This document shows positions 24,386 through 35,693 of a stretch of 64,000 bases of DNA, one piece after another. The position numbers and the translations under genes were made by a program. Source of the stretch: Combretum micranthum. Taxonomy: Eukaryota; Streptophyta; Magnoliopsida; Myrtales; Combretaceae. Location of the stretch: the NCBI GenBank assembly GCA_024138025.1, contig JAMXBD010000368.1, positions 992,001 to 1,056,000 on the forward strand, written 5' to 3'. The number at the start of each line of letters is the position of its first letter. Within the stretch, counting starts at the first letter, position 1. The notes under the pieces were generated by a model. That model was not told the DNA's origin, did not search any database, and worked only from the letters and a program-made list of their open reading frames with translations.

Positions 24386-25960
24386 GACCTTCATTTATAC
24401 ATAAAAATTACCATTTTATACTTTGTAAATATGTTTTCAAATATGGTTCATCTTAAAATCCGAATTTTATAAAAATTGTTTTTTTGGTGATTCCTTTAAG
24501 TAAAAATCATTTGATACTTAGAAAATTAAGGCTCAACCATACCTAGCCACTAAGGACTTCATTTCTTTAATAAAACTTCTATTTTGAGTTTGGAAAGTAA
24601 GTGTTTTCATGCCATTACTCCATTATTACGAATTTCTCAAAAGGACAAGCAACTCAAATTTTCCTACTTCATTTCTACAAATGCATCATGTATATATGTA
24701 TTACCTACAAGCTATAGTTATGAAGGTTATGAGATAATCTATCTATATGTATACATATAGTACTAAGAATTCTTTTTTTTTTTTTTTTGAAAACTTTTAC
24801 TTTGCAAAACTTTGGATTTTACTAGACTTAAGAAAATAGTTTTTCTTCTTGTAAAATCATACTTGTTTTTATCAAAACTTAACCTTGATGACCTATATAA
24901 CTATCACCTTTATTATTTCAATAAAAACCTTCATTTTGGGGTTAGAAAATAGATGTTTATATAGGTGGTTTGCCTAAGTACGAATTTGACAAAATTTTAA
25001 AGAATGAAAACATTGTTTAACTTATTCTTGGAAAACCATTTATTGTTCTAAGATTATATTTTGATAAACCTCCCTTATCTTTGTCAAAACTTGGTCTTTG
25101 TTACATATACTCCCTAGGACTTCCATTTTCCTATTAAAATTATCATTTTGGCATTTGGAAATAGGTGTTTAAATAGTGGCTATTTTCAAATCCGAATTTT
25201 GAAATATTCATTTGAGTTTGTTTTCTTTGTAAAACTCATTTAGTCTTTCAAAAACCATTTCTTAATCAAACCTACCCCTTAAGGCTTCCATTTCTTTAAT
25301 AAAAATCTTGTTTAGGAGTTGCAAAATGGGTTTTCAAAATTAGTCTTGGTTGAGGTCCGAATTTACAAAATTATTTTTGGACATATCTTTTGATAAAATC
25401 TATCTAAACTTATTAAAATCCATTCCTTACATATCCTATCTTAAGAGCTTTCCATATCTTAAATAAAAACTTTATTTTTAAGTTGGAAAACATGTTTTTA
25501 AACTATGCCTTGGCCTAAATCCGAAAATAGAGTTTTGTTATGAGAAATAATCTTTGAAAATCATCTTTGAACCATGTAAAATGAAGTCTTGATGATGTAT
25601 ATACATTAAGCCTTCATTATCTCAAGTAAAAATTCCATTTTGATACTTGGAAAGTGGTTTTTAAAAATGGGTCTTGCCTAGATACTAATTTCATCATTTT
25701 TGTTTAAGTTCAAAACCAAGATCTACACTTTCTATGAACATAAATATAAAAGAAATCCATGGTAGTAAACTATAAACTCATAGATCTAAACTTTACTCAT
25801 CAAAATCTTCATTCATGTTATCTATTCCCTAAGCCCTTCATTTTAAATAAAAAATACACATTTTGAAGTTGAAAAATTAATTTTTCTAAATATGGTTCCT
25901 TTTTTTATTCGAATTTTCAAAAATGATTTTTGTTGAAAATAAAATAGATCTTGAGCTTTT
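24386..25960 (+). repeat. Diverged tandem array, about 165 bp period, in the solo LTR
   Basis: A recurring phrase pattern is (G)RCTTCCATTTCTTTAATAAA, then ATTTTGRGTTGGAAA, then GTTTT.AAA..TGGTCTTGGCC and AAATCCGAATTTT. Starts were noted near 24386, 24555, 24907, 25118, 25283, 25446, 25609 and 25832. The regular spacings are 163-169 bp, with longer gaps where a unit has decayed or gained sequence. No coding potential was seen. Confidence 0.7.
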
Positions 25961-26257
25961 TAAAACTTTCCTACTATCATCATGCTACTACAAGATATTT
26001 ATGAACATAAAACAAAAGTCTAATGCATTTATGAACTCAAAACAACTAGATCTAGTTTACTATACTAGTTATAAATGCATGAACACTATGATAGTTATGT
26101 GAATGATGAGTATATGCATAAATCATTAGCAATAAAAACATATCTTGAGAATAAAATAAAATAATAGCAAAATAACTCAAATAACAAGATCTAAAACATA
26201 AACATAATCAAAATTACAACAAAAGTTAGATCTAAAATATAACTACTTTTAGCAAGA

Positions 26258-26258
<1 letters not shown>

Positions 26259-26318
<60 letters not shown>
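26259..26318 (+). repeat. (AAT)n microsatellite
   Basis: About 20 uninterrupted AAT/TAA triplets. Confidence 0.95.
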
Positions 26319-26319
<1 letters not shown>

Positions 26320-26870
26320 AAGAGAATAATCATGGAAAAGAGGAGTGTTTCATTTTGGCATTATCATCCTTAGCTTTTTAAGCTTATAGAAGGTCATTTG
26401 ATGCATGAAACTCTCACTATACCTTACCTATATCATCTATGGAAGCTTAAGAAGAATATACTTAGAGAATCTTCAAGAATGGAGCGTGGAAGTGGAGTGA
26501 TTTTTTTAGATGGAGGCAGCTTGTGTTCTCTTGCAAGAACAAAGGAAAGAGAGGAATAAAGAGAGGAAAAAAGAGAGTAAATGAGGTAGGGTTTGCAAAG
26601 AGAGAAAGTGTATAAGTAAAAGGCATTAAATAGAGAGAGAAGTACATTAAATGAGTGTGAAATAAATGGGAAAAGAAAAATAAAACAAGGGGCAGAAATG
26701 GGGAGAAAGAGAGAGGGTGTTAATTTGTAACTTAAATTTTTGAAAGTGTAACTTGTGTCATTTAATGTGCTAACTAAATGGGACTTTAAATCATTAAATA
26801 AATTATTAAAATTAAAGAAAAGTGGCTATTTTGGGAGAGTATGGTCAGCTGTCCAAGCATGGGAATGGAG

Positions 26871-26880
26871 TATAAAAAGA
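26871..26880 (+). promoter_or_regulatory. TATA box of the solo LTR
   Basis: GGAGTATAAAAAGAGAG lies about 4.27 kb into the LTR, leaving about 1.3 kb of R/U5 after the nested element is removed. It matches the position and plus orientation inferred from the TG..CA ends. Confidence 0.5.
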
Positions 26881-27492
26881 GAGAAAGAAAACTTGAATAA
26901 TGTGTAGAAGTGACAAATGAAGTGTACTTGAAGTATGGGTTGAAAAAGTACTTTTTATTGAGAAAATATATAAAATAAAATTAATAAAAATATTTTTAAA
27001 GGAGTGGAAAATTTTTCATAAATAAAATTAAATAATTAGTTGAATTATTTTAGTATTTCAATAAATATGTTACAGGTATGATCAAAATACGCGAATATGA
27101 GCTATAATTGATATTTTTATAACCCGAAAAATTCTAAAAATTTATTTTATGAAAATAAAATTATTTTTCAAATATTTTACAATTATTAAATTAATTTATT
27201 TTATTTTTACTATCAGGTCTTAAACAGAAACTGATCCCGTAAAAACCTGAAACTAACTTAATTTTAGAAAAACAGAATTTTTTATGACATATAAAATATA
27301 TTTCTAAAAATATAAGGGTTTACAAGAATAATAAAAAAGTGTAATGAATAGTAGAGAATACTGCTAAAAGACTAGTTAATTACCGGTAGTAATAAAATAC
27401 TAATGTAATCGAAAAATCAGATATTTCTAGTTATCGAAAAATTATAAAATGATATTTTAGAAATCCTTATGAAAATACGAGTCTAACGATAT

Positions 27493-28844
27493 TGATAAGT
27501 GTTTTAAGACCCTCATTATTTGTGCATTATTGAGCATATTTTATATGCTATTTAAGTAAGTCATTAAAGGAAAGAACTTTTATTGGGTTAATTACTTGTT
27601 TCAGAGATGATTTCGGAATAATGAAGCTTTTTAAGAGATTCATCATGAAAGAAACCAAGTTATTGAAGGATTATGGAGCCTAGATGAAGTTACTGGTCAT
27701 ACACTAGTAATCATACACTACTAGTGTAGATTTGGAGGATAAACTTGAAGAAAAATCAGCTTTTTCAATGTACACGACCCAGGATACACGGGTAGTGTAG
27801 GATGAGTAGTGTACACATGACATCAAAGGAAAATGCGCTGGAATTATGTTGTACACGCCCCGAGCTACACGAGTCGTGTAGGGTACCCGTGTATGTGCAA
27901 TTTTGTATAAATACACCTTCTTTCATTGTTTGAGGAGGGAGAGAGTCAGATATCATTTTCTAACCCTAAGTTCGTCTTTTGGAGAGCTTTTCAAGGAGAA
28001 TTGACGGCACAACCATCCGGAATCACAACAATTGTTTCAAAGGGGGTTTTTGTTATTATGATTCATTTAAACTCTTCTAGATCTATTGTTCTTATAGTTT
28101 ATCATATGGAAGAGTAGATTTGTATGCCCTAGGTTTTGTGAAACCCTAACTCATGTTCTGAATTGTTATCAATTGATGAAAGTTTTGATCTTGAATTCAT
28201 TCATGTGATTTAATTGTCTTGTAATAATTTTCTGGCCAGGATTATTGCTTGTTTGATTCTTATTAGTTAGAAAGAGATTTCAACTAATAGGATAGATCTT
28301 ACATGAATGATAAATTTGCATGTTTCACCTAGACATAGGGAGGCTTCGAATTTCTGCTATAAAGATTAAATCTTTATTTAGGGTTTGTGAGTTTTATGCA
28401 ATTTTACATTGGCGTGAGTGAAGGAAGAGATTCCCATTTTCTCATGTAAAATTAGGAATCAATTGACTTGAAGAGAGTAATTGGTTTAATTTAGAAACCC
28501 TGCAGTTCAAGATTTGATTTTTCATCAGTTAATTTTATCATAAGTATTAAGGGTTAGGGTGGATCAAAACTAGGGGCATTGTTGTGAATTGAATTAAATT
28601 AAGGAAAGCTCTCATATTCTATAATTAGGGTTTGTCAATTATTAGCATAATTAGTCATTAGGGTTAATACAATCTTTTGATAATTTAGACTAGATAGTAG
28701 TGAAAGGGTATTACTAGTAATTGCCCATAGATCCTTAGGACGACATCCGAGTTAATTTATATACTACAAGATAGGTGCGCTGCCTTGTGTGGATTTGAAT
28801 TAATTGGATTATAAATTTTATACTTGGTGATCATACACACATCA
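27493..28844 (+). repeat. Left LTR of the Athila-related element
   Basis: It starts TGATAAGTGTTTTAAGACCC and ends GATCATACACACATCA. TATAAATAC at 27906-27914 is a convincing TATA box. Just upstream (27768-27900) are palindromic cores such as GCTACACGAGTCGTGTAG, of the same type as the internal array at 30060-30485. Confidence 0.95.
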
Positions 28845-28851
28845 AAAGTTT

Positions 28852-28869
28852 TGGCGCCGTTGCCGGGGA
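28852..28869 (+). other. Athila-type primer binding site
   Basis: TGGCGCCGTTGCCGGGGA lies seven bases after the left LTR. From memory this is the primer site (tRNA-Asp type) characteristic of Athila and related plant gypsy elements. Confidence 0.85.
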
Positions 28870-29009
28870 TCTAGCAATATTAGGAAAGCCTTATTAGCTG
28901 CTAATTTAGTCATTTTTTATTTTTCTCTTCCTCTTTGTGGTAAATTTTAGACTTGGTTTGAATCTGTGGTAAATTTTCCTCTTTGTGCTTAACCTGACAA
29001 GGCATTATA

Positions 29010-29738
29010 ATGGACTCTAGTTGGTGGAATCATAAAGATCAATATTGTAATGTCCTTTATAATCCTCAAAATGAACCTGGAATTAAAACAAATATTGTGT
29101 GCTGGTATTGTGGTGAGACAGTATATTATTGTTTATGTGCTAATCCCTGTTTTTATGATGCTCCTGCATGCATTCAATTACCTCCATTGTTTTGTAATGA
29201 AGAAATTGTTGATGAGAACTCAGAAACCTTAGCTCATGAAAATTCTGTTTTAGATACATCATCATCACAACCGCTTTTCAATGAATTAGATACTTTGCAT
29301 GATTCTGACCATGTTGAGTGTGATAAGATGATGGAGAATGTTTGTGAATTTGATTTTGAAACAAAAATTTTTGAAAATTCTAATGAGCAAAGTGAAGTTA
29401 TGGAGAAGGGTTCATTTGAGTTGATAAATGAGAAAATTCATGTTACCACAGAAGAAATGGAGGATGGAGAGGTCGAGCTGAAACAAGAAAATGTAGAAAT
29501 CGTCTGTTCTACATTTGATGAAAAATCTGAAAGTGTGGAAGATGATGAGCCTATTGGATATATCATTGATTTTGAGATAGAACCAATTTTCCAATATCCC
29601 TTTGCCCATGAAAAATTTCTGAAATTTTTGCTGAATCTTGTTGTGCTTAAAAAGAAAACCAGGATGAGAAGCAAATTTCTGCTAATTTTGGTAAAAACTT
29701 GTGTCTGGGACACATTTGTTTGGGATCCTGGTGGATAA
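29010..29738 (+). CDS. Uncharacterised acidic Cys-cluster protein of the Athila-related element
   Basis: An uninterrupted 242-codon frame begins 140 bp after the primer site, where gag-pol should start. It opens MDSSWWNHKDQYCNVL. Residues about 31-50 form a compact cysteine cluster, CWYCGETVYYCLCANPC, which could bind zinc. About 70-190 is strongly acidic (runs such as MEDGEVELKQENVE). About 205-225 is short and basic (LKKKTRMRSKF), and the end is VWDPGG. I recognise no gag, protease, RT or integrase motif. It stays open in an element whose other ORF is broken, so it may be under selection or simply young. It could be a gag relic or a captured sequence; function unknown. Confidence 0.6.
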   Translation: MDSSWWNHKDQYCNVLYNPQNEPGIKTNIVCWYCGETVYYCLCANPCFYDAPACIQLPPLFCNEEIVDENSETLAHENSVLDTSSSQPLFNELDTLHDSDHVECDKMMENVCEFDFETKIFENSNEQSEVMEKGSFELINEKIHVTTEEMEDGEVELKQENVEIVCSTFDEKSESVEDDEPIGYIIDFEIEPIFQYPFAHEKFLKFLLNLVVLKKKTRMRSKFLLILVKTCVWDTFVWDPGG

Positions 29739-29760
29739 GAGTGTCATTTTTTGTTAATAA

Positions 29761-29810
29761 GTCGAGCCAACGACGTTAAACAACAGCGCTTCTTGGGAGG
29801 CAACCCATGT
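29761..29810 (+). other. Conserved post-pol motif of Athila/Tat elements
   Basis: GTCGAGCCAACGACGTTAAA followed by CGCTTCTTGGGAGGCAACCC. From memory, a block ending GGGAGGCAACCC follows the pol gene in Athila-type elements. Here it comes 22 bp after the Cys-cluster frame, suggesting that frame stands where the end of pol would be. Confidence 0.6.
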
Positions 29811-30059
29811 CTGACTTTGATAGGTAAGTTTTTCTTTTTCTAATTTTTTCTATCCTAACATCCCGATTTTGCAGATTGTTGAGCCATAGTCGAATGAGAC
29901 ACTTGAGTTTTCATGCTAAGTGTGGGGAAAATCATAACCAAGGAAGGTAAAGAGGAGGATTTCAAACCGCTAAGTGTTCTAGGTAAGTATTCTATCATAT
30001 GTATTATTTTAAACCTTTGACACTTAGGATCATTCAAAAAAAAAAAAAAAATTTGACTC

Positions 30060-30485
30060 CCAGTGTACACTACCATAGTACACGACCAGTGTACTAGAGT
30101 AGTGTAGGAATTCTAGCTACTGTGCCTTCATGAGTCATAGTACACGACCAGTGTACTAGACTAGTGTATGAATTCTAGCTACTGTGCTTTCACGAATCAT
30201 TCTACACCACTCGTGTATTAGGGTAGTGTACGTTACTGTAAAGTCATGAGTCAATGTACACGACTCGTGTACACTGCCGTGTTTAAATCAAGCAAGCTGT
30301 GGAGTCATGAGTCGTTCTACACGACTCATGTAGGAGGCAGTGTACAAAATGAGCAACCTGAGGAGTCACGAGTCGCTCTACACGACTCGTGTAGGAGAGC
30401 GTGTATGTTTACTTTGCTGTTGAGGAGTCACGAGTCAAGCTATACGGCCGTGTAGCACGGGTCGTGTACACTCTCCAATCCTTGC
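30060..30485 (+). repeat. Seven-unit array of palindromic TACACGA..TCGTGTA cores, 61 bp period
   Basis: Cores start at 30078, 30140, 30202, 30256, 30317, 30378 and 30441 (spacings 62, 62, 54, 61, 61, 63). The best copies read CTACACGACTCGTGTAG, nearly a perfect palindrome, each preceded by GAGTCAYGAGTC. Three copies vary as GTACACGACCAGTGTAC. The spacer text also repeats (GAATTCTAGCTACTGTGC). It lies between the Cys-cluster frame and the ATHILA ORF. Confidence 0.85.
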
Positions 30486-31353
30486 ATTTCGCGCACGCTG
30501 GTATTAATCTCTCATTCCATTGCATTTCCCACTCCTACACAACACGACACAACACTACACTCCTCTCACTCCATTACACAACCACACCATTACACATTAA
30601 GGACTCACGATCGGGACCACCATCATCAACGAAGGTATGATTTAACTTCTTCCTATTCCTCATTGCATGTTCTTTATTAGTTCATTTAGCTATGCGAAAG
30701 TTGTGGAGTTTTGGAGATTTGCGAAGTTGCGACAAATATGGGTGAAGCATGATTTTGTTGTTGGTGGATGCGTGTTGTTGATGATCATCTTTGAAATGCT
30801 AGTTATGTTTTCCTTTGCTCTAATCATGCATGGTTTTCACGCACAAATTGCATTTCTAGGGTTCATGTGAGATTTTTAATTGGAAAGAAAAATTGGGGCT
30901 TTTGTGTTTTTAGTGCAATTAGATCATTCTAATATACAATGCACATGTTAAATTGGAGAAATTCTTGCTAGGTCATCCTAATCGCAATTCTAGGGTTTGT
31001 TTTGTGCGAAAATTGGGATTTGAAGGAAAATTGGTTGAAATTTTGGTAATTGAAGTTGGCTTATTGTTTTAGTGACAACCATGATTTTCAACACGAGTTC
31101 TTACACGAGTGATTTTCCCGCGTTCGTGTTGATTTTAAAATTTTACAATTTTTTTGGTTGTACACTACCCCTACACTAGTCGTGTACAATGACTAGTGTA
31201 CACACAGCTTCAATGCAACTTTCGCACACTTGTTCCGCTTTGTCTCCTTGTTCTTAATATTGCTTCTCATGATCTATATGACTTCTTGTGCAACAATTTT
31301 GAGTTATTGTATCTCTTTTTATACTAAAATTTGTTCTCTCATTTGTATGTAGG
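30486..31353 (+). other. Non-coding leader before the ATHILA ORF
   Basis: No protein is supported here. At 31160-31205 two more cores occur (CTACACTAGTCGTGTACA, ACTAGTGTACAC). AG at 31352-31353, after a T-rich stretch and directly before the ATG, could be a splice acceptor (TATGTAG|GATGGC). Confidence 0.4.
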
Positions 31354-32759
31354 ATGGCAAGAACAAAAGAAGTAAGTAAGAAGTCTAAATCCTCTCAATC
31401 TACTTCAACACCACCTTCAAAGAAAAGAAAAGTCTCACAAGCTAAAAAGGCTAGTCCACTATTGTCTGATCAACTATGGAGCAAGGCTAGGAAAACTAGT
31501 TGGACAAGAAGCCTTTTGGAGCTCACAAGTATGTAAATTGGGTCATGCTTGATGAATATGGTAAGGAGCAACGGATTCGTGAGCTCTTGTCTTTGGGACC
31601 ATGGGAGGAACTGTTTGCTATTAGGACTCCTGCTTATAGGAGTATCACTTTGGAGGTGCTTACAACTTTAAGACATGAGGAGGAGGATGAAGTCCATCGA
31701 TGAAGATATGTTGTCATTTCAAGCTTTTGGGAAAGTGTACAAGATTACTTTAGCTCAGTTCTGTCAGTATATGGGTTTGTACACTCAAGAGGAAATTACA
31801 TCATCTGAGTTTCATTCTTTACCAGTGGGTCTACCCCGAACAGTGGAGCCCAAGATTACTGGCAGGAGTTGTGTGATTGCGCTATTCGGTATAAGCCATC
31901 TAGATCTAAAGCGTCTGCCATGGTAAGTGATGATTACAAGATTATTCACCACCTTTTATCTCATACGATTGGTGCCAGAAAAAGTAGTAAGAGTGGTGAA
32001 TAACTTTGAGCTGAGCTATTTATATAGCATTGATAAGAGACGCAAGATCAATGTTGGGATTGAATTGGCACTTTTTCTCATTCCAAGCTACTGACACCCG
32101 GACGAAGGGAATTTTTTGTGGAGGTTATATCACTAAGCTGCTCATGGGGATGGAGATTTGGAAGGACCCGTCACCTACTGATGTTAAGGTTGATATTAAA
32201 CCTGTTCTGGATGGGCCCTTCAGACATTGGGGACTTAAGAAGATACATATGGGGCAGAGTTCTTCTAGAGAATATACTACACCTCCTCGACCTACCACGA
32301 GCGATCCAGCTGGCTCTCTTAGGGGATCATCTGGTGGGTCTGATATGCTGTTGTCCAGACAAGAGTTCGAGGCGGCGGAGAGACGGCATGAGAAAGAAAG
32401 ATTAAAGAATAAGAAATTTAGGAAAGCCGTTTGGAGTTTTCTCCAAACACTTGCTGGGTGTTTCTCCCCACCACCTAGGAATCTCCCGACTTATGAGTCC
32501 TCACCTGAGAGGATTATTTCTGAGGAAACTCCACAACCTAGGGTGTATCAAAGGAAAGGAAAAGCTCCAATTGTTGCTGAGCAATTAACTTCTGAAGAAG
32601 AAGCGGTTGCTACTTCGTAATGAGGAGGAAACTGATGATAATGAGGAGGATATCAATGAAGAAGAGGATGAGAATGAGGATGATGATGAAGATGATGACG
32701 ATGATGATGATGAGGATGACGAAGATGATGCAGATGATGATGAGGAGGGGGATAAGTGA
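31354..32759 (+). pseudogene. ATHILA ORF-1 / plant-transposon-domain protein, frameshifted
   Basis: It starts MARTKEVSKKSKSS with a basic, NLS-like patch (KKRKVSQAKK). Then come the family signatures LLSLGPWEELF, YRSITLEVLTTL, FGKVYKITLAQFCQYMGLY, a WQELCD segment, and GIFCGGYITKLLMGMEIWKD. The end is a Ser/Pro-rich stretch and an Asp/Glu tail (about 32620-32756) terminating at TGA 32757. The pieces lie in different frames, with changes near 31510, 31690, 31900-32000 and 32600. It sits between the post-pol motif and the right LTR, the env-like position of Athila elements. The product is probably not made intact. Confidence 0.75.
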
Positions 32760-34329
32760 TGTACCCTCGCTGGATTTGATTTGATTTGATATATCCATTT
32801 GTTTTCTTTTAGACTTTCTATCTGATGGTCTGTTCTTATTGAGATCCCCTTGTGGGAAGACTCTTTTGCTGCTGGTTTATAATGTTGATGATGGATGTTT
32901 AGGATAGGTTAACTTTTTCTTTTTGTTTTGATTTTTTTTAGGTCAAGCTGGCTCAATTTTGTTTAGGGTTCACGAACCTTTACTTCTGATGGTGCTGCAG
33001 TCAGCTATTATCCTGGAAACTGCTTTCATATGGGGAAGTTCTTATCTTTATTCCTTTATTTCTTCTTTTCCTACTTTGCATTGCATTGTGAGACATTGGG
33101 GACACTGTCTCAATTAAGTGTGGGGAAGGGTATTCTGAAAGGAATATATTTGGGTCTTGATAGATATTGCATGTACTTGATTGATCATATTATATTGTTG
33201 ATGAATTCCCCCACTTACAAGTTTGCAAATGTCTTGGCAGTTGAATATTAGTTAAGATAAATCTTGAAAATATACTCTTTAAAATTATTTGAATTAGCAT
33301 TCAATTTAAAGTAAAAGCGACTTACATAGTACCTTACTCACCTATTTTGTAGTTGGTATACTTGGTTAAAATTTTAGGATAAAATCTAGGTGGGGTAATC
33401 TTACTTGCTATTTAACAATGGAATTTAGAGTTTAGAAGTGGTTGAAGTCCTTAGTTGAAAGTTAAACGGTTATGTTTTTAAGCTTGTTGATTTGTATATT
33501 TTCTTTTCAAAAATTTTGAGAGCCCTCTTAATATTTTGTGAAAGAGCATATGATGTTTATCACATGGTGATCCTTTATTAATAACTTCTTTGAATTGAAA
33601 AAAAAAAAAAAAAAAGAAGAGAGAGAACACAATCTTTACTCCAATGACTCAAGCAATTGAGTTATGAGTATTCTGAACTTGAATGTTAGAGTGAGGAGAG
33701 TTCGATGGGGTCCCTTTAAAACCTGGTTACTTGGGTGATGAGCCCGGGATATACCGACTCAATGAACTCACTATAACGAGAAGGGAGGAAATGAAAAAGT
33801 TCATTATATGAGCTTTGAACAAATAATAAGAGCTGAAAAGATACGGGCTACACCCCGTCCAAAGGAAATTCCTTTGAAGGCTATAAAAAAAAAAAAAGAG
33901 AGAGAAATTCAAAGAGATTTAAAATGAAGGAGAAAATCCAAGGGAAAAACAGATGCAATTACTTTCATTTTATATTATTGTGCTTAGAGAAGTGGGTGAA
34001 AAGTTTATATACTTGTTAACAGGTGGTGAAGTATAACTGGGTCTCTTTTGCTATTGTTTGACTTTGTAATTACTTTGTAACTCTGGAATCTACTTTTAAA
34101 TGGTGAGGGTAAAGTTTGATTTACCTGGATTAATCTTAAAATTTTGATTTTAGTATGCTAATTACATTTATACGGTAGGTTTGAGCAATAGGTACAAAGT
34201 GAGTCGCTATGGTCTAAAAGAATTGATGAATGTTAAGTGAACTCCGAATTTATGAAGAATTCATGGTATATTTGATGATGGATTTTCTTTATTCTTTGTT
34301 GTTTACTTGAGGACAAGCAAACGATTAAG
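32760..34329 (+). other. 3' untranslated part of the Athila-related element
   Basis: No coding signature was recognised. It contains poly-A tracts at about 33599-33615 and 33886-33896. The phrase TTAAGTGTGGGGAAG occurs near 33114 as well as at the true polypurine tract (34325), so the 3' region carries a duplicated polypurine-like motif. Confidence 0.45.
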
Positions 34330-34341
34330 TGTGGGGAAGTT
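34325..34341 (+). other. Polypurine tract
   Basis: TTAAGTGTGGGGAAGTT directly precedes the right LTR. This is the plus-strand priming site in LTR elements, and AAGTGTGGGGAA is characteristic of Athila-type elements from memory. Confidence 0.75.
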
Positions 34342-35693
34342 TGATAAGTGTTTTAAGACCCTCATTATTTGTGCATTATTGAGCATATTTTATATGCTAT
34401 TTAAGTAAGTCATTAAAGGAAAGAACTTTTATTGGGTTAATTACTTGTTTCAGGGATGATTATGGAATAATGAAGCTTTTTAAGAGATTCATCATGAAAG
34501 AAACCAAGTTACTGAAGGATTATGGAGCCTAGATGAAGTTACTGGTCATACACTAGTAATTATACACTACTAGTGTAGATTTGGAGGATAAACTTGAAGA
34601 AAAATCAGCTTTTTCAATGTACACGACCCAGGCTACACGGGTAGTGTAGGATGAGTAGTGTACACATGACAACAAAGGAAAATGCGCTGGAATTAAGTTG
34701 TACACGCCCCGAGCTACACGAGTCGTGTAGGGTACCCGTGTATATGCAATTTTGTATAAATACAGCCTTCTTTCATTGTTTGAGAGGGAGAGAGTCAGAG
34801 ATCATTTTCTAACCCTAAGTTCGTCTTTTGGAGAGCTTTTCAAGGAGAATTGACGGCACAACCATCCGGAATCACAACAATTGTTTCAAAGGGGGTTTTT
34901 GTTATTATGATTCATTTAAACTCTTCTAGATCTATTGTTCTTATAGTTTATCATATGGAAGAGTAGATTTGTATGCCCTAGGTTTTGTGAAACCCTAACT
35001 CATGTTCTGAATTGTTATCAATTGATGAAAGTTTTGATCTTGAATTCATTCATGTGATTTAATTGTCTTGTAATAATTTTCTGGCCAGGATTATTGCTTG
35101 TTTGATTCTTATTAGTTAGAAAGAGATTTCAACTAATAGGATAGATCTTACATGAATGATAAATTTGCATGTTTCACCTAGACATAGGGAGGCTTCGAAT
35201 TTCTGCTATAAAGATTAAATCTTTATTTAGGGTTTGTGAGTTTTATGCAATTTTACATTGGCGTGAGTGAAGGAAGAGATTCCCATTTTCTCATGTAAAA
35301 TTAGGAATCAATTGACTTGAAGAGAGTAATTGGTTTAATTTAGAAACCCTGCAGTTCAAGATTTGATTTTTCATCAGTTAATTTTATCATAAGTATTAAG
35401 GGTTAGGGTGGATCAAAACTAGGGGCATTGTTGTGAATTGAATTAAATTAAGGAAAGCTCTCATATTCTATAATTAGGGTTTGTCAATTATTAGCATAAT
35501 TAGTCATTAGGGTTAATACAATCTTTTGATAATTTAGACTAGATAGTAGTGAAAGGGTATTACTAGTAATTGCCCATAGATCCTTAGGACGACATCCGAG
35601 TTAATTTATATACTACAAGATAGGTGCGCTGCCTTGTGTGGATTTGAATTAATTGGATTATAAATTTTATACTTGGTGATCTTACACACATCA
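34342..35693 (+). repeat. Right LTR of the Athila-related element
   Basis: Same length and ends as the left LTR (TGATAAGTG...CACACATCA). Differences by eye are concentrated before position 470 of the LTR; the rest is nearly identical. TATAAATAC is present at about 34755. Confidence 0.95.

Larger units (their letters stand above)
27493..35693 (+). mobile_element. Young Athila-related LTR retrotransposon without pol
   Basis: This 8201 bp element has two 1352 bp LTRs that differ by about 11 substitutions and two single-base indels by eye. It has an Athila-type primer site, a purine-rich tract before the right LTR, and an ATHILA-type protein in the 3' position. No reverse transcriptase, integrase or protease motif was found. 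It must depend on another element for movement. The flanks GATAT and GTATT are similar but not a clean 5 bp duplication. It is inserted in the solo gypsy LTR. Confidence 0.88.

Noticed and set aside
27704..27956. Minus-strand frames of 63-70 codons in the Athila-related LTR
   Set aside because: They arise from palindromic cores in non-coding LTR sequence and overlap each other.
30060..30485. CRISPR-like appearance of the regularly spaced array
   Set aside because: The repeat-plus-spacer look is superficial: spacers are themselves repeated, the context is a plant retrotransposon and no cas genes exist.
32610..32798. 62-codon minus-strand frame rich in Ile
   Set aside because: Antisense of the Asp/Glu-rich tail of the ATHILA protein.
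32760..34329. Possible env-type or additional gene before the right LTR
   Set aside because: No hydrophobic or family signature was found, and the longest frame (73 codons at 33030) is unremarkable.
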